From: Armatimonadota bacterium
GTDB lineage: Bacteria > Sysuimicrobiota > Sysuimicrobiia > Sysuimicrobiales > Humicultoraceae
Direction of reading: 5' to 3'
Length of the DNA: 6,261 nucleotides
NCBI GenBank assembly: GCA_016199305.1
Contig: JACQGZ010000337.1
Span: forward strand, 1 to 6,261
Below are positions 1-4,736 of this stretch, piece by piece. The translations under genes and the position numbers were made by a program. The notes under the pieces were generated by a model. The model worked only from the letters and a program-made list of their open reading frames with translations. It did not search any database and was not told where the DNA came from. Positions within the stretch are counted from its first letter, which is position 1. The number at the start of each line of letters is the position of its first letter.

Positions 1-7
1 CGAGCAG

Positions 8-32
8 GCCGAAAGCGGTGTGCTTCTTCGGC
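8..32 (-). promoter_or_regulatory. Probable riboswitch expression-platform hairpin
   Basis: On the minus strand GCCGA (32-28) can pair with UCGGC (12-8), and AAGC (25-22) with GCUU (16-13), leaving an AG bulge and an ACACC loop. The 5' half of this hairpin is the 3' end of the aptamer, including the putative ligand-contacting C31 and the P1 strand. The hairpin and the ligand-bound aptamer are therefore mutually exclusive, as expected for a riboswitch expression platform. No U-tract is visible in the seven bases left before the window edge. Whether it is a terminator, an antiterminator or a ribosome-site sequestering stem cannot be decided here. Confidence 0.5.
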
Positions 33-110
33 AGCCCCGGCCGACTTACGAACCTTGAAGTCCCGGGGCGTTGCGCCCCCGCCTCACGGCGGGTTTGCCC
101 GTTCGGAAGC
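22..110 (-). promoter_or_regulatory. Cyclic-di-GMP-I (GEMM-I) riboswitch aptamer
   Basis: Read on the minus strand, this stretch has the conserved elements of the GEMM-I aptamer in the right order. GGGCAAACC (100-92) comes first. It is followed by a hairpin closed by a GUGA (GNRA) tetraloop (92-88 paired with 83-79, loop 87-84), then GGGGCGCAACGCC (79-67), corresponding to the family's GGGACGCAAAGCC. A second long hairpin follows (CCGG plus GACUU pairing with AAGUC plus CCGG, about 66-36), and then GGCUGCCGAAG (36-26) as the 3' element. A closing helix P1 can form from GCUUC (110-106) and GAAGC (26-22). The bases equivalent to the ligand-contacting G20, A47 and C92 of the Vibrio Vc2 aptamer appear to be G99, A72 and C31. 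G at the first of these fits c-di-GMP rather than the cGAMP-type GEMM-Ib. The regulated gene must lie left of position 1 on the minus strand and cannot be seen. The match is from remembered consensus, not a covariance-model search. Confidence 0.86.
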
Positions 111-173
111 CTCTATAGGGGCCTCATGCCCTGCGGCGGTCTTGTCTAGTCGTCGAGAGGGGTAGGGGTCACC

Positions 174-245
174 GTGATGAGAGGGCGAGGGTCGGGGCGG
201 CCGAACTGCGGGATTACGGCCTCCCGCCCCTCGCCCTCTCATCAC
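174..245. repeat. Long imperfect hairpin at the pgl stop codon
   Basis: Positions 174-190 and 229-245 are perfect 17-bp inverted repeats (GTGATGAGAGGGCGAGG and its complement). Pairing continues inward: 191-228, then a T/C mismatch, 193-196 with 223-226, a small internal loop, and GGCCG (199-203) with CGGCC (217-221). That gives about 27 base pairs closed by a 13-nt loop. The pgl stop codon (244-242) lies inside the outer stem, so the structure forms at the very end of the operon transcript. It probably ends or protects the pgl mRNA and separates it from the riboswitch leader downstream. No run of T follows on either strand, so it is not a classical U-tract intrinsic terminator. It could also be one copy of a dispersed palindromic element. 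Confidence 0.7.
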
Positions 246-976
246 TCATGGCCTCGCACGAGCCTAGCGGCGGCGGCCCTATCGAGGAGCCAACTGACGT
301 TCCGGCCGCGCAGGAGGGAGGCGGGGACGGTGTCGGAGGGGGGATGCGCCAGGGCGCGCTCCACGACGCGGGCCTTCTCCCGTCCCGCGGCCAGAACCAG
401 CACCCGGCGGGCGGCGCCGATCAGCGCGGGGGTAAAGGTCACGCGCTTTCGCGGCGACGCGGGCGCCACGGCGGCCTCGACCAGCCGCGCCGAGCGGAGA
501 GCGGGGGCATGGGGGAAGAGCGACGCGGTGTGCCCGTCCCGCCCCACCCCCAGCAGGATGAGATCCAGGCGCGGGGGGATGCCGAGGGTGCGGCGCAGTT
601 CCCGTTCGTAGCGCGCGGCCGCGGCGTCGGGCCCTTCCTCCCCGCGGATGCGATGCACCCGCCGGGGATCGACCGGCACGCGGGAGAGCCAGATCTCCCA
701 GGCCAGGCGGTAGTTGCTGTCGCGGTGGCCGGGCGGCACCGCCCGCTCATCGCTCCAAAAAATCTCGAGGCGGGGGTAGGGGAGCGCGCGGGGACCTGCG
801 GCGCCCAGCAGCCGGTACAGCACCTCAGGGGTCTGCCCGCCCACGAGGGCGAGGGTAAAGCGGCCCCGCCGGGTCACCGCGGCGGCCGCGTCGCGCCTCA
901 GGGTGCGCGCGGCCTCCTCCGTCAGCGCCTCCAATGTGGGAAAGACGCGGACTCGTGGCGCCGGCGAGCGCGTCAC
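242..976 (-). CDS. pgl: 6-phosphogluconolactonase (DevB/Pgl type)
   Basis: This cytosolic enzyme hydrolyses 6-phospho-D-glucono-1,5-lactone to 6-phosphogluconate, the second step of the oxidative pentose phosphate pathway. The 244-residue length is normal for the DevB-type family of the glucosamine-6-phosphate isomerase/lactonase superfamily. Visible motifs are GGQTP at 46-50 (sugar-phosphate loop), WSDER at 74-78, DSN at 86-88 and LGVGRDGHTASLFP at 142-155, which carries the catalytic-region Asp-Gly-His. RVTFTP near 178-183 is also typical. The GTG start at 976-974 shares the sequence GTGA with the opcA stop and gives the expected N-terminus. No clear Shine-Dalgarno sequence precedes it, so translation is probably coupled to opcA. 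It is the last gene of gnd-zwf-opcA-pgl, and its stop codon is embedded in a long hairpin. Identification is firm. Confidence 0.95.
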   Translation of the reverse strand: MTRSPAPRVRVFPTLEALTEEAARTLRRDAAAAVTRRGRFTLALVGGQTPEVLYRLLGAAGPRALPYPRLEIFWSDERAVPPGHRDSNYRLAWEIWLSRVPVDPRRVHRIRGEEGPDAAAARYERELRRTLGIPPRLDLILLGVGRDGHTASLFPHAPALRSARLVEAAVAPASPRKRVTFTPALIGAARRVLVLAAGREKARVVERALAHPPSDTVPASLLRGRNVSWLLDRAAAARLVRGHE

Positions 977-2112
977 GATTGTCCGAGGAGGGCGGCGGCG
1001 GTGCGGAGGGCTTCTTCATAGATGCGGTCGCGGCCCAGCACGTCCATCTCGACGGCCAGCAGGGAGGCCTCGTCCTGCGCCTCCAGCGGCAGCGCCTGGC
1101 GCGTGGTCGGTCCCGACTCGCCCTCGGCCGTGGCGATGACGGCGCCGGCGTCATCATTGCGCCCGATCGAGAAGGTGGCGTCGCCCTCCCCCCCCGGTCC
1201 CGCCCCCGCCACGATCATGGTGGAGAGCAGTGCCCCCGCCGGATGCGGCGCGCGCGACTCGAGGTGGAGGGAGACGGTAACGGCATGGCCCCGCTGGTCG
1301 GTCAGCGTCGCGCGCCACGGCCCGCTCCCCGGGGCGAAGGGCTGCGCCACCGTCCAGCGGAGGCGCGCGGCCAGCCACCCGGCGTAGAGCAGCGCCTGCA
1401 CCCGGGTGGAGGCCGCGTGGGCGACGCGGACGCGCCGGATCCGGTCCAGCGCGTCGCCCTGCGCGGGGTCAAAGAACTGGGCAGTCAGCCCGCGCCACAG
1501 TCTCAGACGCCCCCAGGTGAGGTCCCCCAAGGGGGCGTCTTCACCGGTGTCGCGTAAGAGGCCTCGCGCCGGTAGCGCGTCCAAGCCCCGATCCGGGAAG
1601 GCTGCGCTGTCGACGATGACGCGGTCGGCCACTTCGCGCAATTCCTGGAAGAAGGGGTCAGACGGGTCCGGCGCCGGCCAGTAGAGGATCACCGGCATGT
1701 CCGGGAGGATGAGGTTCCGGACGACGCTGGGGATGCGGTCGCGCTGGTCCGGGGCGGCGCGGACGATGATCTGTTCGCTGCAGATCTGCTTGTGGCTCCG
1801 GCGCACAGTGCGGCAGGAGGCGGTCACCTCCGCGGCCAGGGCCGGCTGATCCGGGTCGGTGACGAGCAGAATCGACCGCGCGGGATGGCGCTGGCTGGTC
1901 TGCAGGACCACCTCGCCCAGCCGGGCGGCGCCCTCCGGCGTCGCGCCGTAGGCGAGCAGGGTGAGGGTGCGGGCGCGGGTGAGCACCACGCCCTCCGCCC
2001 CGGAGCTCTCCGCCGCGGCGCGCCAGAGGTCGGCGAGTTCCCGTTCCACCGCGCCCACGTCGACGCGGCGCGGCGCCGCGATGAGGGGTTGGAGGACGGC
2101 GGGGGTGGTCAC
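973..2112 (-). CDS. opcA: Glucose-6-phosphate dehydrogenase assembly protein OpcA
   Basis: OpcA is a partner of glucose-6-phosphate dehydrogenase. In cyanobacteria it is needed for assembly or activation of the Zwf oligomer, and in actinobacteria it sits beside zwf. The 379-residue product shows the family's conserved blocks in order: GVVLTRARTLTLLAYG (41-56), HPARSILLVTDPD (76-88), ICSEQIIVRA (110-119), NLILPDMPVILYWPAPDP (133-150), DRVIVDS (163-169) and GDLTWGRLRLWRGLTAQFFD (196-215). The C-terminal part (about 220-379) is less conserved. The open frame continues upstream through zwf, but that part is a shadow of zwf. The GTG at 2112-2110, overlapping the zwf TGA as GTGA, gives the family-like N-terminus LQPLIAAPRRVDVGAVERELADLW-type sequence, so I chose it. 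No Shine-Dalgarno sequence is obvious, which fits translational coupling to zwf. Cys100 and Cys111 are its only cysteines. Confidence 0.93.
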   Translation of the reverse strand: MTTPAVLQPLIAAPRRVDVGAVERELADLWRAAAESSGAEGVVLTRARTLTLLAYGATPEGAARLGEVVLQTSQRHPARSILLVTDPDQPALAAEVTASCRTVRRSHKQICSEQIIVRAAPDQRDRIPSVVRNLILPDMPVILYWPAPDPSDPFFQELREVADRVIVDSAAFPDRGLDALPARGLLRDTGEDAPLGDLTWGRLRLWRGLTAQFFDPAQGDALDRIRRVRVAHAASTRVQALLYAGWLAARLRWTVAQPFAPGSGPWRATLTDQRGHAVTVSLHLESRAPHPAGALLSTMIVAGAGPGGEGDATFSIGRNDDAGAVIATAEGESGPTTRQALPLEAQDEASLLAVEMDVLGRDRIYEEALRTAAALLGQS

Positions 2113-3668
2113 AGCCGCCGCCAGCGGCGCCCGTCCCCCTCGATCAATGTCTTGGCCGCGTCCGGTCCCCACGTGCCGGCCTCGTAGTTGGGGAAGTCGG
2201 AGGGCGGGGCCGCCGCCCAGGCGTCGAGGATCGGCATCATCAAGGCCCAGGCCAGTTCGACCTCGTCGCGGCGGGCGAAGAGCGTGCGGTCTCCCACCAT
2301 CGCATCGAGGAGCAGACGCTCGTACGCGGTCGGCTCCTCGACGCCGAAGGCGGTGCCGTAGTTGAAGTCCATGTTCACCCCGCGGATGCGCGTGGCCTGT
2401 CCCGGTACCTTCGCGGCGAAGCGCAGCGAGATGCCTTCGTCGGGCTGGATGTTCAGGGTGAGGACGTTGGGCTCCATCTCCTCCATGCCGGCCTGGCGGA
2501 AGAGCAGCAGCGGCGGGACCTTGAACTGGATGGCGATCTCGGTGACGCGCTTGGGCAGCCGCTTGCCCGTGCGCAGGTAGAAGGGGACCCCCGCCCACCG
2601 CCAGTTGTCGATCTCAAAGCGCCCGGCGACGTAGGTGGGGGTGACGGAATGCGGCGCCACCCGCTCCTCCTCGCGGTACCCCGGCACCTGGCGCCCATCC
2701 ACCGCGCCGTGGGCGTACTGGCCGCGCACGGCGGCGGCGGCCACCTCCTCGGCGGCGTACGGCCGGATCGCGTGCAGGATCTTCACCTTTTCGTCCCGCA
2801 CGGCGTCGGCCTCGATCGCCGTCGGCGGCTCCATCGCCACCAGGGTGAGGAGCTGGAGGAGGTGGTTCTGCAGCATGTCGCGGGCGACGCCGGCTTCCTC
2901 GTAGTAGCCGCCGCGCCCGGCGATGCCGCCGGATTCGGCCACGGTGATCTGCACGTGATCGACGTACTGGCGGGTCCAGATCGGCTCGAAGATGGTGTTG
3001 CCGAAGCGGAAGGTCATCAGGTTCTGCACGGTCTCCTTGCCCAGGTAGTGGTCGATCCGGAAGACCTGCGTCTCGTCGAAGACCTCCCCGACTCTCCAGT
3101 TCAGCGCGCGGGCGGTCTCCAGGTCGGAGCCGAAGGGCTTCTCGATGATGATCCGCGTCCACCCCTCCGTCCCGCCCACATCGCCGGCCCGGCGGGCCCG
3201 GCCGGCGAGCTGCGAGGCGCCCAGCAGGTTGATGATCTCGTGGTAGGCGCTGGGGGGCGTGGCCAGGTAGAAGAGATGGTTCCCGCCCAGCCCCATCCGC
3301 CCGTCCAGGTCGGCCAGCACCGCCTGCAGCCGGTCGTAGCCGGCGCGGTCGTGGAATTCGCTTTGTACGTAGTGGATCCGGTCCGCGAACGTCTCCCACA
3401 CCGCGGCATCGAAGGGGATGTCGGGGCTTTCTTCCACCGACTGGCGCACCTGCTCCCGGAAGGCTTCGTCGGAGAGCGGCCGGCGGGCGAACGAGACCAC
3501 CGCGAAGGCGGCAGGGAGCAGCCCCTTGCGCGCCAGGTTGTAGAGGTCGGGGATCAACCGCCGGCGGGCCAGGTCGCCGGTGCCGCCGAAGATCACCACG
3601 GCGCAGGGCCCCGGATGCCGGCGCAGGCGGAGTCCTTCGCGCAGCCGGTCGCTGAGCAGCGTTTCCAT
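2109..3668 (-). CDS. zwf: Glucose-6-phosphate 1-dehydrogenase
   Basis: This enzyme oxidises glucose 6-phosphate to 6-phosphogluconolactone with reduction of NADP+, the committed step of the oxidative pentose phosphate pathway. The 519-residue protein has the N-terminal nucleotide-binding motif GGTGDLARRR (28-37), EKPFGSD (176-182) and the family active-site signature RIDHYLGK (204-211) followed by ETVQNLMTFRFGN. Further typical blocks are YYEEAGVARDMLQNHLLQ (255-272) and YLRTGKRLPKR (364-374). The length is close to the usual 480-510. The same frame stays open far upstream through gnd, but the ATG at 3668-3666 is preceded by GGAGG seven bases away and starts a family-like N-terminus, so the longer frame is rejected. 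It begins 14 nt after gnd and overlaps opcA by four bases. Its single cysteine is Cys22, so the redox cysteine pair described for cyanobacterial enzymes is absent. Confidence 0.97.
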   Translation of the reverse strand: METLLSDRLREGLRLRRHPGPCAVVIFGGTGDLARRRLIPDLYNLARKGLLPAAFAVVSFARRPLSDEAFREQVRQSVEESPDIPFDAAVWETFADRIHYVQSEFHDRAGYDRLQAVLADLDGRMGLGGNHLFYLATPPSAYHEIINLLGASQLAGRARRAGDVGGTEGWTRIIIEKPFGSDLETARALNWRVGEVFDETQVFRIDHYLGKETVQNLMTFRFGNTIFEPIWTRQYVDHVQITVAESGGIAGRGGYYEEAGVARDMLQNHLLQLLTLVAMEPPTAIEADAVRDEKVKILHAIRPYAAEEVAAAAVRGQYAHGAVDGRQVPGYREEERVAPHSVTPTYVAGRFEIDNWRWAGVPFYLRTGKRLPKRVTEIAIQFKVPPLLLFRQAGMEEMEPNVLTLNIQPDEGISLRFAAKVPGQATRIRGVNMDFNYGTAFGVEEPTAYERLLLDAMVGDRTLFARRDEVELAWALMMPILDAWAAAPPSDFPNYEAGTWGPDAAKTLIEGDGRRWRRL

Positions 3669-3675
3669 CGTAAAT

Positions 3676-3680
3676 CCTCC
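3676..3680 (-). promoter_or_regulatory. Shine-Dalgarno site of zwf
   Basis: GGAGG on the minus strand lies seven bases before the ATG at 3668, inside the 14-nt gap after the gnd stop. It fixes the zwf start in an open frame that otherwise extends almost 1.9 kb further upstream. Confidence 0.85.
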
Positions 3681-3682
3681 CG

Positions 3683-4579
3683 TCACCCTTCCCGCACGAC
3701 GTGGCCGCCGAACTGCTGGCGCAGCGCGGCGATCACCCGGGCCGAGAACGAATCCTCCTGCCGGGAGCGGAAGCGCGTCTGCAGCGCGAGCGTGATCACC
3801 GGGAGCGGCACCGCCCGCTCGATCGATTCGGCCACCGCCCAGCGCCCTTCGCCGGAATCCTCCACGTAGCCGCGGATCGACTCCAGCGCCGGATCGGCAG
3901 CCAGGGCGCGCTGGGCCAGTTCCATCAGCCAGGAGCGCACCACGCTGCCGTGGTTCCACAACTCGGCGATCGCGGGGAGATCCAGCGGGAACCCCGACGC
4001 CTGCAGCAGTTCGAACCCTTCGCCGATGGCCTGCAGCATCCCGTACTCGATGGCATTGTGGACCATCTTCGTGTAGTGGCCGGCGCCGTGCGGTCCCACC
4101 AGCGCGTACCCCTCCTCCGGAGCGAGCGAGCGGAGGGCCGGTTCCAGCCGGCGGTAGACCGGCTCTTCCCCACCCACCATCAGGCAGAAACCGATCTGCA
4201 GCCCCCAGATCCCGCCGCTGACCCCGGCATCCAGAAAGTGGAGGCCGTGGTCGGCCAGGGCGGCGGCGCGGCGCTGCGAGTCGCGGTAGTTGGCGTTGCC
4301 GCCGTCGACGACCGTATCGCCCCGGGCCAGCAGCGGCGTCACGTCCGTCAGCATCTGGGTCGTGACCGCGCCCGCGGGGACCATCAGCCAGACGGTGCGC
4401 GGCGGGGTCAGCCGTTCGACCAGTTCGGCCAGTGTGTGGACCCCGACGGCGCCGTCCCGCTCGGCCTCCTGCACGGGGCCGGGGCTGCGGTTGAAGGCGA
4501 CCACGCGATGCCCGCCGCGGACCAGGCGCCGGGTCATGTTCAGCCCCATCCGCCCCAGCCCGACCATCCCGATCTCCAT
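3683..4579 (-). CDS. gnd: 6-phosphogluconate dehydrogenase, decarboxylating, short form
   Basis: This enzyme oxidatively decarboxylates 6-phosphogluconate to ribulose 5-phosphate. At 298 residues it belongs to the short-form group (YqeC/GntZ-like), not the roughly 470-residue classical form. The N-terminal Rossmann motif is GMVGLGRMG (4-12). The substrate-binding signature is [11 protein letters not shown] (117-127), where the short-form IWGL replaces the classical EEGA, followed by GFCLMVGG. The catalytic helix [17 protein letters not shown] (167-183) contains Lys171 and Asn175. [11 protein letters not shown] (211-221) and VEDSGEGRW (239-247) are also typical. The second beta-strand ends in Asn30-Arg31-Ser32, the type of motif that holds the NADP 2'-phosphate in classical enzymes, whereas many short forms prefer NAD. 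Cofactor choice is therefore uncertain. The ATG at 4579 has a strong Shine-Dalgarno sequence. It is the first gene of the operon. Confidence 0.95.
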   Translation of the reverse strand: MEIGMVGLGRMGLNMTRRLVRGGHRVVAFNRSPGPVQEAERDGAVGVHTLAELVERLTPPRTVWLMVPAGAVTTQMLTDVTPLLARGDTVVDGGNANYRDSQRRAAALADHGLHFLDAGVSGGIWGLQIGFCLMVGGEEPVYRRLEPALRSLAPEEGYALVGPHGAGHYTKMVHNAIEYGMLQAIGEGFELLQASGFPLDLPAIAELWNHGSVVRSWLMELAQRALAADPALESIRGYVEDSGEGRWAVAESIERAVPLPVITLALQTRFRSRQEDSFSARVIAALRQQFGGHVVREG

Positions 4580-4736
4580 CCGTCCACCTCCTCAAAGGGG
4601 ACGCGCCCCGCGCGGCCCGACGTATCCTAGTGTAGCCGCCGTCCGCAGCGGCGTGCACCCGGCCGACCTCCCGGGCTCCAACTCCGCACGGTCCCGGGCA
4701 GGCGGGCGCGGCGCGGTCTGTCGAATATGCACCAAC
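4580..4736. promoter_or_regulatory. Divergent promoter region between gnd and ctaA-ctaB
   Basis: This 157-bp gap separates two genes transcribed away from each other, so promoters for both must lie in or near it. A small A/T-containing island in otherwise very GC-rich DNA (4623-4634) reads TACACTAGGAT on the minus strand. It offers -10-like hexamers TACACT (4634-4629) or TAGGAT (4629-4624) for the gnd operon, 32-44 bp before the gnd Shine-Dalgarno site. No convincing -35 element is visible. On the plus strand the only other A/T island is TCGAATAT (4721-4728), just before the ctaA start. Two CCCGGG palindromes lie 23 bp apart (4670-4675 and 4693-4698), but such sites are common by chance in this base composition. 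Confidence 0.4.
4586..4592 (-). promoter_or_regulatory. Shine-Dalgarno site of gnd
   Basis: AGGAGGT on the minus strand ends six bases before the gnd ATG at 4579. It is a near-perfect ribosome binding site and the strongest in the window. It supports the chosen start and marks gnd as the first cistron of the operon. Confidence 0.9.

Noticed and set aside
112..117. TATAGA on the minus strand as a -10 element for the riboswitch transcript
   Set aside because: No plausible -35 lies at 16-18 bp, and the implied start near 105 would remove the 5' strand of the aptamer's closing helix. The leader's promoter stays unassigned.
1..173. tRNA, RNase P, tmRNA or other stable RNA in the left gene-free region
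   Set aside because: No cloverleaf or CCA end and none of the conserved blocks of those RNAs. The conserved elements fit GEMM-I instead.
248..1557. Plus-strand open frames opposite pgl and opcA
   Set aside because: Antisense shadows with no family motifs. Pgl and OpcA on the minus strand are unambiguous.
973..2598. Extended opcA frame starting inside zwf
   Set aside because: The first 162 codons are an out-of-frame reading of zwf with low-complexity Arg/Pro/Gly-rich sequence. The GTGA overlap at 2112 gives the family-like start.
2649..4630. Long plus-strand open frames opposite zwf and gnd (406 and 309 codons)
   Set aside because: They lie antisense to clear enzyme genes, have no recognisable motifs, and have the His/Arg/Gly-rich composition of shadow frames in GC-rich DNA.
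4670..4698. Two CCCGGG palindromes 23 bp apart as an operator
   Set aside because: Six-base GC palindromes are frequent by chance at this composition, and the flanks are not symmetric enough to claim a regulator site.
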